Origin: Ficedula albicollis
Taxonomy: Eukaryota > Chordata > Aves > Passeriformes > Muscicapidae
Assembly (NCBI RefSeq): GCF_000247815.1
Contig: NC_021674.1
Span: 81,886,935 to 81,950,934 of the forward strand
Length of the DNA stretch: 64,000 nucleotides
Reading direction: 5' to 3'
The notes beneath the pieces are model-generated. The model made no database searches. It saw only the letters and a list, made by a program, of their open reading frames with translations, and was not told the DNA's origin. Of this stretch, positions 41,783 through 55,180 are shown piece by piece (the first letter of the stretch is position 1; each line of letters opens with the position of its first letter). The position numbers were made by a program, and so were the translations under genes.

Positions 41783-44700
41783 GTCTCTGGGGCATTAAGA
41801 CCCAACTGCTATTTAAAGTAGTGTTAACAAGTAGTGTTATTTTCTCTAAGCTCTAGAATTTATGACCAGTAAATGTCACTTTGCACTAGTGTAAGGAGGT
41901 TATGATAAAATGGATGTATGTAATTGAAATTATACAAGAATACAGACAAATTTACTATCAGGCAGAGTTGCTTCAGCTCAGGCAGCTCTGCTGGTGGTGA
42001 GCAGCAAGGTATGGCAGTAACACAGGGGTACCCAGTTAGCAGCACATTATCTCAGGGCAGCAGCACAGCAGTGTACATCACTTGAACAATATTGATGGCA
42101 TATGCAAAAAAAAATCTGGTTTTAACCACGCTGCAGATGAAATAGGCAAAAAAATCAAGGAATAAAAGAGTTTTAACTAGATTTTGTATTTAAAAAAATT
42201 AAAAGGCTAATCCTCCCAGACTTGTGGGTGAGCTCCAGTCAGCTTTAAGCCCCATCAAAACTTCCATCAGCAAATTCCCTACAGACTTGTAACTTAATTT
42301 GAGAGATGCCTGTTATGGCTTGCCACGAAGCCATAAGGGAAAAATTAGTTCCTGGGTGCTATTACCCACGTGTTTCCAAAGTATCTGCTTCTTGGGTTGG
42401 GTTCCCTTTGACAGGTCAGCATGCAGATGAATTGATGTTTGATAGCATTGCTGCTGGTTCTGATGGTATTTTTCATAATTTTACTTCTTAAAATAAGTTA
42501 TTTAAACTCTTAATGTCTTCATAGCAAATTGTCTCACTGAAAGGAGGCATTAAAGTCAGTTTAGTTAATGGTAGAGAAGGATTTAAGGAGAGATAGATCC
42601 CCAGCATGGTTCAGAGATGTTGTTATGTCTCTCAATCTGCATTTAACCTTCACCTGGAAAATACTGAACAGAAAATGGGTACAGCCCTGTATCTTATGAA
42701 GATGATTTTCCTCCTGGTTTGGTGCTCTGCATCCAAAGCTTGTCTTTCCAGCAGGCTCTGGCTGAGATACATATGTGGTGAATCCAGTCAGTTTCTAACA
42801 TACACATGGGATTCTAGTGCATTGATTTATCCTGCCCAATGCACTTACTTCCCTTTCAGGGGGAGAGGTGCCATATCCCATCTCCAGAGATATTGTTGTT
42901 CTGTTTTACACTGTTTGGAGGTTAGCTCTTCAGAGGTTTTATCTGTTTGACACACTTTGCTTATTATAAGACACCTGTCATTTCTACAACCCTACATAAA
43001 TATTTATGATAGCTCTTGATATGTCTTAGTTGCTCTCATGCCCAAACCTCTCCTGTAAGATGACACATGGCTATGTGACACTGTTTCCTGACTTTTCATT
43101 CTGGATTAGCTTCTATTCAACTGGTAACACAATAATCCCCAGAGAATATCCAATAAATTGTGTGATTTTTACAGTTCTATGTACTACATAGCATACATAA
43201 ATGGCATGTGCTTTTTTTACAGTAAAGCATCAATCCCAACTACCCAGTGAAGAAACCAGAGCTGTAAGCACAGCCTTTGAGTGGTAGGCACACCGACCAC
43301 TTGCCAAATATTTGTTCTACAGCAGCACGCAACTGCTCAGCCAAGGCAGAGATCTCCTGTGGGGTGCTTCACTGGTGCTCAAGCAAACTCTAATCCTTGC
43401 CTAGCCCCAGAGGTGGAGAGGTGGGAAGAGAAGGGAGATCATGTGAGATGCAGATACTTTGCTTTTCAGAGACAGTGTTGGCACATCAGCTCAGATCTGA
43501 AAGAAAAGGGGCTTTGTCACCAGCAGTGCCATGGCTCATAGCTGAGATTCATCCTTACAGGTCAGAACCAAGGAAAAGCAACATGTGTCGGGGCCAAGGC
43601 AAGGGGAGGCCATCCAAGAAGGCACTGCTGAGGCACTGAATACATGGCATTGCTGTTCACACTTTGGCAGACCAGGAAGAAAGAAAAAAAAAAAAAGAGA
43701 AAAGCATCAGGTAGGATGCTTTTAGTTTTAAATTTGTCCTAACACCATGGAATCCTGATGTTCTAATTGTCTTAGTGTTTGCATTACTTTGTAAGCAAGC
43801 AGCTATGAATTCAGCCAGAATAAAGTTGAACAAGAAGTGGTACACAGATATGCTCACTGAGAAAATCTGACATCTTGATTTTGCTGGAGAAATTTTGGGC
43901 TTTTCTGCATGTTTTCATTTGTTTTGTCCGTTTTTTATTCCTTGAATAAACCTACATCGTTTCTGTAATTAAGTTTACAGGTTCATACCTTTGACAGACA
44001 CGTAATTATTTCTGTTGTATGTTTTGAGTTTCAGTCTATTAGTCAGCCATAATATATCCTAATATGCAAGATCAAAAACCCCAAAACAAACACACACATA
44101 TATACATACTCCTCTCTCTCCATGTGTGTATACATTTTCCTCTTTTGTAAAGTTAGTTTTAGTTAAAAGATTCATAAAGCTGTTTACTTTGTAATTGAAA
44201 AAGGATATTCTGGTGAGAATAGTAGAAAGTTAAAATGCTTCTCTGCAGGGCTTTTTATTCCTCCCAGTGCAGACACCACTGAAAGCAGCTAGCAGAGGTG
44301 AGATTTGCTGCTGAAAACAAGACTCTGAGCAGCACAACCTGAGAACATTGCCCATGGCTGATAATAGATTGTCAGTGTTTGGTCATCTTAGATACTGCAA
44401 AATATACTTCAAACCTCACTGCAGAGAGCCTTCTTGTCAGATATAATTTTGGGGGTTTTCTTCTCTTTTTATTGGCAAACAGAACTTTCCCTTTACTCTT
44501 CTTATCCTAGCTCTGTTTTAATTCTGAGACATAGGAGTGGTGTGTTCAGTGCAGCCTGTGCAGGACAATCATTATGTGAAATGGCATGTAAGGTTTTCTT
44601 GTCTTTCTTTTCCTTCTGTCCTTATGGCTGCAGCACACAGGTGCCAGAGGTCTTCAGGATTTCCCACTTCTCAGGGCTGTGGTGAATTAATGTTCCTGGG

Positions 44701-47700
44701 GCAGCAGTCCTTGCTCCTTGTGTCAGCTGTCACAATGTGCTCACCATTATGCAGTGCCACCCCAGAGCAGCAATACTTTGCCTGCTTGTGGTACTTAGCT
44801 CCAAAACTGTTTTACTGATTTTATCCCAGTGCATTGCAGGAGGATTCCTACTGGCTTGCTGTTCTGTTGCTCCCAAGTCCTTGCTTAATCCAGCAAGGAC
44901 AAGGGAGGTTAAAAATGGACTTGGATTATACCTGTGGAGACTCCTTATTCAAGAGTCACTTGTCTCTTTATAATTTAAAGCACTAATCTTTCAGGGTTTC
45001 ACAGTGTATTTCTTCCAGCTTCTCTTTTCCCTTTCCTGCCAGTTAAAATTATTTCCCTTTTGACTGTACATCCCTTCAGATGAAGCACTCAATAGTTCAT
45101 ATAAAATTTTCTTCCAAATTCAGCCTGTTGATTTTCTGCTTGTTTTTTGCTTTCTATATGCTCCTAAACTTAGCTGTTTCTACTTTAGAGTGAAACCCAA
45201 AATGCTTCACAATAAAATTTCTAGTCAGCAGATTCAAGGAACCTTGGAGAAGAGAGGGGAAAAAACACATTGCTGTTTCTACCACCCACCTGGTTCTGGC
45301 TGAGCTCAATATTAAAATGCTGCTCAAAACAGAAGGAATAAATTAGCAGAGGAAACTCATGGAGGCTTCACATTAGTCGGGAAGCCCCTGGCTAACTTCT
45401 GGTTTGGCTGGAAGATAATCTTATGGGGAAAGGTCTCCATGTTTATAGTCCTGCTTGAAAAAGTTTATCTCAGAGATTTTTCTGGGGACAGAGCAGGGAA
45501 GTATTCCAAAATATGGAGCTGCCAAATCCTAGCACATTTCCACTGTAAAACACTAAACTGTAACAAGCTCAAACTGAACAGGAAAACATTTATGACCTTG
45601 GAGAAGGCAGAGGCATGAACAAGCACCTTGGTGCTTTTCATTCGCTCCATTTTGGGGTATGCTTTTAAGGGGTTAATTTTGAGGACAGTGCACTGTCTGT
45701 AGCCTTTTTCTCTTCAGTGTGCATGAATCATCCAACCTCAGAATATCCTGTATCTGTCTCATAGCACTGGGCAGCAAAATGCCTAATTTATCTCCAGAAG
45801 AGAATGAAAAGTAAAGAGTGATAAAAGGTTCTGCAGGCAGACACTGAGCATGGAAACACCAGTGATCTTCAGCTCTCACCAAAATGAAATCTTCCTGTTC
45901 TGTAAAAGGACAGCAAACCTAATAACTTGGACCTGCAGTCAAATCAACACTGAAGGGTGTTATGCAGTGCTTCAGGCCACACTTATTTAGGGATTTCCAT
46001 GCTAACCTCAGGCATCAAAGGCAAAGTCCAGACCACAAGCAAACATCAACTCATTTCTTTCATTAAGGTAGCAGCTTTATGATAAAGGCTATGCTTAGTT
46101 CTACATTTATAAATAAAACCTCAATAAAACTGTAACTCTGATGCTACTGAATAGTTCAATATAGCAGGCTAAAAATATTTCCAAATCAATCTAGGATAGA
46201 AAGGTTTATGAAGATACTGAACTTCCTTTTTTTTTTTCTCCTAAGGTTTACATGCTGTTGTCATTTAGAAAGCCAGTATGTATCAGAAAGCAAGATATTT
46301 ATTAAAATAATCAGATATGGGGGCAAGTGAAAAATAGAATAAGACAGTTTATGTACGATGGGTTGTACTGCAACTGTATAGCATAAATTTTTTTAAACAA
46401 AAAGATTCCAATATTGTATCTTGGATTTGAAAATATATCATATATGATGAAGTTTGAGTATTTACTGATTTCATCAATGAATTAGACAGGAAAAGAAAAC
46501 CGTGTGGCAATGAAAACTGCTGCTAATGAAAAAGTTAGCAGTGCCAGCACTGCAAAGGAGAATTTGAATATCAAATAAATAACTTGGCTGAACCTTTAAA
46601 TTGGAATTGCAGAAATTTGAAAAAAAATTAATAGGAACTTACAGCAATAACTACCATTATAAACCTGAGATTTGCCATTAGAGAGGAAAGAAGAAACATA
46701 CACGTGATGGTCAATCATACTAAATGAGATGCTCTAAAGAAGAAAGGTAAAAAAGGGCTAAAATCTACTGGCTCTAATATTTTTGCTGCAGATTAGCAAG
46801 CATGAAGCCTGTTACAGCCTCTGGAAAACTGAGTGCAACCTTGGAGAAGTAGTTAAAACAAAACAAAACAAACACAGAAATAAAACCCCAAACAAAACAA
46901 CAAAAAAGGTGGATTCCAGATGCCATAATTGCAGAGGAAGGTCACTCAGAGAGGCAGAGACTTTATCTATGCTGGGGGAGATTTGAAAGAGCTTGGCTTG
47001 CTGCCTCTGGCAAAGCAAAGTTTGTATGAGGCTGGAAAGGCTGTTTTGATGCTGACTGAGTTGTGGGTTAGTGCTGCACAGAGTAAAGGGCTAAGAAAAT
47101 GGTTCCCTACCAGGAAACCAAAGGCTACAGCTCTCTGTGAATAAATGTTAAATGCAAGTTCGAAGAGAATTTCCATTCTTCAGATAGAGCTTAAAAAGTC
47201 TTAGAAATTGAGCAACCATCCACAGAATTCTTAATATGGAGCAAGATAGGTTTGTGAAGTGGTTTGTATGGTGTGATAGCTGCAGATAGCAGGGGTCCGG
47301 GTCTGGTGACTCAGAGGTGCTGTGTACTGAATGTTCCACCTTATGCTGGGCTCAAGGGGATCAATCTATATCATTACCCCCTACAGAAATGCAGATTTCA
47401 AACTATGCTGCAGATCACCCAGGAGGAACAGGAAAAAAAATTATTCACTCATTTTCTTTTTCTCTCAGGTGATTTAGACCAAATGGTGTGGGATTACAGG
47501 GAAATCCACCTCAGATGCAGGTTTGAATACCTGGATTTATTTTAAAGCTACATCAGTTCAAGTACCTCAAATTCTCTTCTCTTCTCTCGTTTAAGCTGTA
47601 TTTTGGGTTCAGAAAGCACATTTTACTTATCTGAGTTTATTACTCTTCTGCTACTGATATATTTCAAGAATTTGGGGCTCTTCATCATCACTTTTTACCT

Positions 47701-50018
47701 CCACTAAGGCAAATTATATCCTCTGTACTTTTTTGCATCAGTAAAACACGATAACTGAAAGTGCCTAAACTGAGTCTATCTATGAATGTGGAAAGGAGCA
47801 GGGGCAAGAAATTCATAGCAGGGAAATATGCACTTTCCACAAGATTTTCCCATTTTCTGGGCAGGCACATGCCACTTGGCATTTTTCTCCTTTTCACACA
47901 GCAAGGTGAAGATTTTTTTGCTCACGATGAGTGGACAAATTCATAACATTATCTTCCACTTTCTAGGCCACCCAGTGACTACATATTCTCATTCTTTTAA
48001 CTGTCTTGCAGAAAAATAGGATGCCAAGATGTGGTGGGAGAAATGAAGTAGGACTTCAGTGTGTGAGGGAGGAGTGGTGACAGTGAGGAGTACATCCCAA
48101 TAAAACCTTGACTTCATGCTGAAACATTGCCCAGTGTATGTACAAAAAGTGTTTCTTGATGCTGAAGCTTCAGGAATGGAGCCCTCAAGGATTAAAGGGA
48201 TTGTTTCCAGTGGCTCAGCTGGCCATAGAGGTGCCTCTTTTGCCTGCCATTTCTACACTGGAGTTGCAGCAAAGACCTATCTGAGGCAGGATTAAGTGCC
48301 CCCAAAACAGCAGGAATCCATCTAGGGCAACAATGTGCTTATGCAGACAGAGCCCACACTGAGCTCCTTGCTATGGCAGCTAAGCTGCCATCAATCACAG
48401 CACAGCTGGAGCAGTGACTGTGTTATAGACATTGTCTTTGTTTCTAAAGCAATACGAAGTTGGGCCCACAGCTGTGCTGAGAGGCTGTTTTTTGTGAGCT
48501 GTGATGCAGTGTGGAGCCTCTATCCCCCTCTGAATTCCAAAATGATGGAAGGGCAATATCCTTGCATCTTTTGGTATGGTTTGCTCCTGTGATGCCATAT
48601 AACAATAAATCTAGTTCTGCATCTTCTAGTTGATAAAAGTTGTTTATCTCCAGCTGAGATGTTGGATTTGATTTATATTAGACTGATTTTTCTTTTGTAT
48701 GAAGGTCAGCCTCATTACATCTTTATAAGGACTCTGGAAAATGGATCTAATTGGGATTGTACTGTAGCCCAAAGCTTTCTGTATTTTCCAACAAAGGTCA
48801 ATAGTAAGTAAACAGAACTGCACTCATATAGGACTACATACATACATATTACAATATATCCTAACTGCTCCTCTGCAGAGGTGAGTTTGCCTTCCTATGG
48901 AATTCTGCTGGTAGACTGCAGTACTGAAACATGAAATGTGCCTGACACAGTGCTCTGGCTCTGAGACCAAATGGCCCAGGGAAATATACTTTGAAGCTCT
49001 CCTATTTTGCTGTCCTATTTTGCTTCCATTAAACCTGTCTATTGGGAATAGTGCCTGGCCCATGTGAGCACCACGCCTGTGCAGGGAGTGCTTATGGACC
49101 CAGAGCAACTGATGGTTTCACAGGGAGAATGACTGAGGGCACAGGTCTATGTTCCAGTATTGCTAATTGCTGATATTGACACAACCTTTTCTCCATTGAT
49201 GCAGAGTTCATAATCTTCTGTGGTCGTCATGCTGCCCTCTCTACCCTACTAAGAATCTTCCCTGGTATCTGCCCTGAATACAGTAAAGTTTGCAAGAAGA
49301 ACTTGTAACAGACTTTATAGCGATGCAAGATTTCCATTTCCTTCTCTGTCCTCACTCTCTAAACTGAACCACCACAGTCTTTTTTTTTTTTTCTTCCCTC
49401 TGCAGATTTTCTCTTTCAGACCTCTTGCTGCTCTTATTTCTCATATTTCCTTACATTTTCTCTGTGTTATGTCCGAGAATCCAGGCCAGCATGCAGTGCT
49501 CGAGGAAACCTTTCCCTGGCACTCTGTGTGACAGAAGAAATGTCTTTGTCTTATTGCACACCCCATTTCTGTAATGCTTTCCAAAATGAATATTGTCTTC
49601 CTTCTGCAGAGCTAGATTGCTGCATCCATACCAGTTTTGTGGCCCCCTATAAACCCAGCTCTTTCACCAACACACAGCTGTCTGGCTGATTGTTATCCCC
49701 ATTGATTTGTTCTGTAATAGCTTGCCAGGAATAAACCCCTCACAATCCATTTGAAGCAAAGACAGGCTAAATTAATCTTGTTGATTCTGGACAGCTACAT
49801 CACCAGTTCATTTCAAAATTTGTCCTGGTCTTCCACAACTTTTGGCACATCTATAACTTCTCATTAACTCTTTAGCCCTATATAAATGAAAATATTGAGT
49901 AGAACGAGCAGAGGAAAGACTTGTAAGGCAACTCACTTGTAATACCTTCCCATTCTGTTTCTCTTGGGGTATTTTAATGACCATTTGTGTACTGCTTTTT
50001 TGATATTTGTGGCTAGAC
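41783..50018. other. Non-coding sequence
   Basis: In this 8.2-kb stretch I see no gene, RNA or identifiable transposon. Simple stretches are CA/TA/CT/TG dinucleotides at 44089-44135 and an AAACA-rich run at 46855-46908. A 14-base CTCCTATTTTGCTG-like motif is doubled near 49000-49025. Short open frames (for example 42606-42950 and 44434-44973) show no domain features. Confidence 0.5.
44089..44135. repeat. Short dinucleotide-rich stretch (CA, TA, CT, TG)
   Basis: Runs of ACACACACATATATACATAC, CTCTCTCTC and TGTGTGTATACAT follow one another. Each is short. Confidence 0.75.
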
Positions 50019-50146
50019 CTGATGTCCTTAGATAACTGTGGGAATGGTGTGCGAGACAGTGCTGAGATCCTCCACTGAGCTCTCTGATGTCCTTAGATAA
50101 CCGTGGGAATGGTGTGTGAGACAGTGCTGAGATCCTCCACTGAGCT
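50019..50146. repeat. Direct duplication, 65-bp period, 2 copies
   Basis: The unit from CTGATGTCCTTAGATAAC to CTCCACTGAGCT occurs at 50019 and 50084. Differences are about two T/C changes. Confidence 0.93.
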
Positions 50147-50812
50147 TGGATATATCTTCAAGACAAAGTATGTCCTTCCTTTCTCACTGGGCATGTATCC
50201 AATCTTGGTAGGGAAATACTTTCCCTACACAAGAGTCAGAAAGAGTTGACCTAGGCATGCACTTCTGGTTCAAAAACTTTACCCTGGGGGAAAAACCTGG
50301 AAAATATGTTCTTGTGAGTTTCAGCTGATGCATGTTGAGCTGATCTGCCACAGTGCTCAGACAGCTGGGTTGCTGGGTTGTGTAGAAAATAGCTGGGTTG
50401 TGTTTCTCTGTGTGTAGTAATGTTGCAGTTGGAGCTGTGACCCTCTGGAGATCAATCATTTCTGAATTACAGATTTTGCTTGCCCAATATAGGTAACATT
50501 TGTAAACAGGGGTAATATCTTATATGAAATTGGCTGATGTAACTCCTATTTTATATAAACTATTATTGTAAAATTAAAGGAAGAAAATAAATTGTTTTGT
50601 TGCTATTATGGTAATGAATGCATTAGAAATGCATACAAAAGCATCTCAGTGACTTAAGCTATTGCTCATATAAACTGTTGGCTCTCAGTTTTTTTCGATG
50701 GCTTTTTTGTTTTCTCCACTGTTCTCGAACAGCTGCAGCCTCCATTTGTTAAAAGGACAGAACTTTGGGCCTGAGAACAGCACTGCATTTAGCCCTTCCA
50801 GAACAGAAAAAT
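50147..50812. other. Non-coding sequence
   Basis: No recognisable feature. Confidence 0.5.
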
Positions 50813-50857
50813 AGGGTGCTTGTGACCATTGGGTGCTCGTGACTTTTGGGTGCTCAT
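50813..50857. repeat. Minisatellite-like GGGTGCT repeat, 3 copies
   Basis: GGGTGCTTGTGACCATT, GGGTGCTCGTGACTTTT and GGGTGCTCATTCC follow in tandem with about a 17-bp period. Confidence 0.8.
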
Positions 50858-52402
50858 TCCAGCAGAAACCTGTTACCTGAGCAATGACTCACAGTGGAAT
50901 ATACTTCCAGTCTTGCCACTTGCCCTCCGGCTCTCAGACTGCATTTGGGAACCCCACCAAGGAAAAACCAAGAAGGAGGTTGATTTGAAGCTTTGCTAGC
51001 TGGATCACATGTCAGTTAAGACTTGTAGGATGGCACCATTTTTTAATGGATACATAACTCAGAATAAAAATCAGAGCCAGCCAAGGATCTGAGACAGCAG
51101 ACATAGAAGCATTAGCCCATCCTGTAGCAAAAGTTTGTGCTGCATTATCTTAACTAAACAGTTTCCACTTGCTTATCGTGGGATCTGCCTAGAACACTAA
51201 TTTTTAAATGCATGAGTACTCCTGGGATCTGTTTACTGCACAATTTAGACCAAGTGGGAATATTTTTATTCAGCTGCTCCTCAGTGTGTAAATCCCCATG
51301 ACTGAAATATTTATCAACTTGGCAGAATCATAAGGGCCTGATTCAGAAAGGCACTGGAAACTGAGTCGACCTTCTTCAACAAGGTTTTAATCCATTTTGC
51401 TTTGACAAGACTAAATGACAAGTAAATGTTTCTTGGCCTATTTCTATTCTTTTGACAGCATGCAGAGCTCACTATGCTACATATGCTATTTTTATTCATG
51501 AAATTGGTACAAACTTAGTATAAATACTTAGAACTAGAGTTAGTAAAATTAATTTCCATGCCATCACATAGAAGGTGATATATTATGCCTTTTTTTAATT
51601 AAACCAGAAATAGAGATTTAAGGCAAATTAGAAGCAAAACTTGCATTTTAACTCATCTGTTGTTTAAGTCCCATACCTACAACATCTGAGATACAATTAT
51701 GAGATGTTATGACGTAAGTTAATCACCTTTTATTGTTTAGCTACTATGCCATAACAAAAATTACACTTTACAGTGTCTTCATAATTATTTCATTTCTCTA
51801 TGTCTGTTTTCTTTTTAAAGAAAAATCTCTCTTGTTGGAGATTCTGGCTTGTTTAGAGTTCTTTATGTGACTACACATGAAAATATCAAACTTTTCAGTT
51901 TGGAATTGTGTGCAAGTAGGAGTCTTTTGACATGGGCAATTTTCCATTCCTATCCAGGAAAAGTCTCTACATCATGATGACAATTCTATGTATATTGTCT
52001 CTTTTATAGATACATATCAAACATTTGCATGTCCAGATGCTCACACCAGTGGTCTCCAACTTGTGCCTGTCTTGCAATACAAACATGAGAAATTTATATA
52101 TTTAGAAGAATACTGTTTGTAATCACTGAATATTTAGCCAGAAGAGGCTGTTTATTGAGGTTTTTGCTAATCAAATAGAATTTCTAGTACCTTGTTCCTC
52201 AATGAAACCAGGTTCCTCAATAAGTTGGGAAAGCAGATGACAAACATTTAAATCCCACCATGTGCCCTCCCTTGAAAACTCATGAACAGCTACTCACAGT
52301 GCTGTGCATAGTGGTATGACATTCTTCATGCTGGTTTTTATGGTCTGCATTGTGCTGGGGTAGACTGCACATTATTCGTAGACTTTCCCAGCCTTTCAGA
52401 AA
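50858..52402. other. Non-coding sequence
   Basis: No gene or transposon recognised; mostly AT-rich. Confidence 0.5.
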
Positions 52403-52810
52403 TGTGCCCATTAGTGGTGTGAACGTGAGCACAAGACTTCCACTCCTCTCTTTCCTCCTCCATGAGCCACGAACCTTTAGCCCTACATGACTGGGGCTTT
52501 ACAATTTGAAAGGAAACAAAAACAAAACCAAAAACAAACCAGCCAGAAGGTCATGCTGAAGCATGAAGTGGCACGGAAAAGGCTGGAAATTGTCTATAGT
52601 TCCTTCTGTGCCCATTAGTAGTGTGACTTGAGCACAAGACTTCCACTCCTCTCTTTCCTCCTCCATGAGCCACGAACCTTTAGCCCTACATGACTGGGGC
52701 TTTACAATTTGAAAGGAAACAAAACCAAAACCAAAAACAAACCAGCCAGAAGGTCATGCTGAAGCATGAAGTGGCACGGAAAAGGCTGGAAATTGTCTAT
52801 AGTTCCTTCT
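52403..52810. repeat. Tandem duplication, 204-bp period, 2 copies
   Basis: The block from TGTGCCCATTAGTGGTGTGA to CTATAGTTCCTTCT is at 52403-52606 and 52607-52810. Copies differ by a few substitutions and small indels near GTGTGAACGTGAGC and in the AAACAAAAAC run. Neither copy has coding features. Confidence 0.95.
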
Positions 52811-54248
52811 AATACAAGAATGAGGGGTACTAGGTAGAGATAGAAAATTGCATGTTGAAATGAATTAGAAAGGAGCCACACACACAGTGAAGAAGGACGT
52901 GGAAATCCCTGCTAATGTGTGTTGGAGGTGCTAAAAGTTTTCCTGGGTCTGTAAAGTATGGGAAACTTTGGTGTTAGAAAATTCCAACCAGGACTCCTAA
53001 TTGCAAACATTTAACTTGAGAATTTGTCAGCAAAGCTCCTAAATCACAAGTTTGTCTAGGAAGGTATTCTGGGGAAGCATTGCTTTGGGCATATTTGTTG
53101 TAACACTCTTCTTTTGGCATTCACTTGTGTCTGCCATCAAAGACAGATAGTGGGAGAAATAGCTGCACAGAGGATGCTGGTCCATCTGCACAGTGATTGA
53201 TTAGGAGCATCTGAAGCTGATGGAATATGTTGATTTTAAAGGTACAAATCAAGTCTTGGGGAAAAAATGAAAAAAACCAAAAAACAAAACAGAAGAGAGA
53301 AAGGAAAGGAAAGGAAATGAGTAAAAAAAATCTCCTCTGTACCCAGCCAGGAAGAACAATGGTGAGGTCTCAGTTGATCCTCCCCTATTAGGACTGTCAC
53401 CAATGCAGCCAGTATCAGAGAGAAGATGGCAAGAAGAAGGATTTGTGCTATGCCATTTCCCTAGAACTACATGTCTTTCATCAGAACTTGCCCCATACCT
53501 CCACTGGCTGGTGCTGTGAGTGATGGAGCAGGAGTGGAGATGAGCACCCGGAGGAGAGCTGCCAGCAGGCAAGGAGATGTCACGTTGAAATCACCTAGTG
53601 TTCAAGTTTTTCAGATACCAAATTATATTCAAGAAGAGAGAGAAAAAAACATGTTGTTTAATTAATTTAAAAATATTAAATGGAAGAGAATTGCACAGTC
53701 AAAACCAATATGTAGCACAGGATTCATTTAATCTGCATCACAATGATTGTTAAATATATCTTTTAAACATAATCATACATTTTGAGGATTAGTTTGCCTG
53801 TCATAATGAAAAAAATTAAATGTCCCCATTCTTCTTTTAGAGAAAGACAACTGCTTTTGGAGCAACTCAGAGTGGAAAAAATCAAAACAAAACAAAAAAC
53901 AACTATCCAGCCATGTCATCTTGCCACTGTGTACACTGTGTGACCTCCTAGATCTTATCAAGTGTTTGTAGTTTCATGTTGAAAAGGCTGACAGACTTTA
54001 TACTACACAAGTGCTACCAGGTGCTTAAAAATGCTTCAAAATGCAATTCTATTTCAAGCCTGATGAATTTGTAGCTTTTTCAAATATCAGCAAGGATGGA
54101 TTTCACTTTCCCAAGTCTCATGTGTAGCTTTACTCTCACTGAGGGTTCTTCTGCAGCAGAGTACATTTATTTATGTATGCTGAAGTCGTGAGATCATTTG
54201 CATAAGTGCCCCTGGTATAAGCAGGTGCCTGCCTGTGTTTACCACCTG
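52811..54248. other. Non-coding sequence
   Basis: No gene recognised. 53260-53320 is an A/G-rich simple stretch. Mirrored short frames at 53249-53665 have no domain features. Confidence 0.5.
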
Positions 54249-54463
54249 TATTTTGGCTGAGCACAGAGTGGATGTGAACAGCGTTACATCCACCTGGAAT
54301 CCAAGTGGTGTTCCCCAGGGCTCCATTTTGGCTGAGCCCAGAGTGGATGTGAAGAGCATTACATCCACCTGGAATCCAAGTGGTGTTCCCCAGTATTTTG
54401 GCTGAGCACAGAGTGGATGTGAACAGCGTTACATCCACCTGGAATCCAAGTGGTGTTCCCCAG
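54249..54463. repeat. Triplication inside CR1, 75- and 70-bp periods
   Basis: The block TTTTGGCTGAGCACAGAGTG ... GTGGTGTTCCCCAG occurs at 54249, 54325 and 54394. Copies 1 and 3 are identical over the shared part, while the middle copy differs at about three bases and carries an extra GGGCTCC before the next unit. Confidence 0.93.
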
Positions 54464-54631
54464 GGCTCAATGTTGGGTCAAGCCCTGTTTAATATCTTTA
54501 CCAATGGTCTGGATGAGGTGTTGGAGGGCACCCTCAGTCAGTTTGCAGTGGAAACCAAGGTGGGTCTGAGTATTGATCTGCTGGAGGGAGAAGGATCTGG
54601 ACAGGATGGATTAATGGACCCAATTGCATGA
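54446..54631 (+). pseudogene. CR1 reverse-transcriptase remnant (ORF2 fragment)
   Basis: A short plus-strand frame encodes [17 protein letters not shown] followed by TNGLDE, the conserved block before the catalytic motif of LINE reverse transcriptases. The expected F-A-D-D catalytic site reads F-A-V-E, so both catalytic aspartates are lost. The remainder continues in another frame (54628-55005), showing a frameshift, and the N-terminal two thirds of ORF2 and all of ORF1 are absent. The open frame appears to start upstream only because a duplicated block supplies an ATG. It is dead sequence, not a gene. Confidence 0.9.
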
Positions 54632-54930
54632 GGTTGAATAAGGCCAAGTGTTGGGACCTGCCCTTAGGTCACAACAACTCCATGAAGCACTACAGGCTGG
54701 GGCAGGAGTGGCTGGAAAGCTGCCCAGAGGAAAAGGACCTGAGGGTGTGGCTGATGGCCACTGAACATGAGCAATGTGTGCCCAGGTGGCCAAGAAGGCC
54801 GGTGACATTCTGGCCTGTGTCAGCAATGGTGTGGCCAGCAGGGGCAGGGCAGGGATTGTGCCCCTGTACTCAGCACTGGAGAGGCCACACCTTGAGTGCT
54901 GTGTCCAGTTTTGGGTCCCTCACTACAAGA

Positions 54931-55180
54931 AAGAGTCTGGGGGGCTGGAGTGAGTCCAGAGAAGGCAACAGGGCTGGTGAAGGGTCTGGAGCACAAGTCC
55001 TGTGAGAAGTGGCTGAGGTAGCTGGGGGCTGCTTAGCCTGGAGAAAAGGAGGCTCAAGAGTCTGGGGGGCTGGAGTGAGTCCAGAGAAGGCAACAGGGCT
55101 GGTGAAGGGTCTGGAGCACAAGTCCTGTGAGAAGTGGCTGAGGTAGCTGGGGGCTGCTTAGCCTGGAGAAAAGGAGGCTC
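54931..55180. repeat. Tandem duplication inside CR1, 125-bp period, 2 copies
   Basis: The block from AAGAGTCTGGGGGGCTGGAG to AAAAGGAGGCTC occurs at 54931 and 55056 with no visible difference. It arose after the CR1 insertion. Confidence 0.95.

Noticed and set aside
54628..55005. 125-codon frame as an independent gene
   Set aside because: It is a frame-shifted continuation of the CR1 ORF2 remnant.
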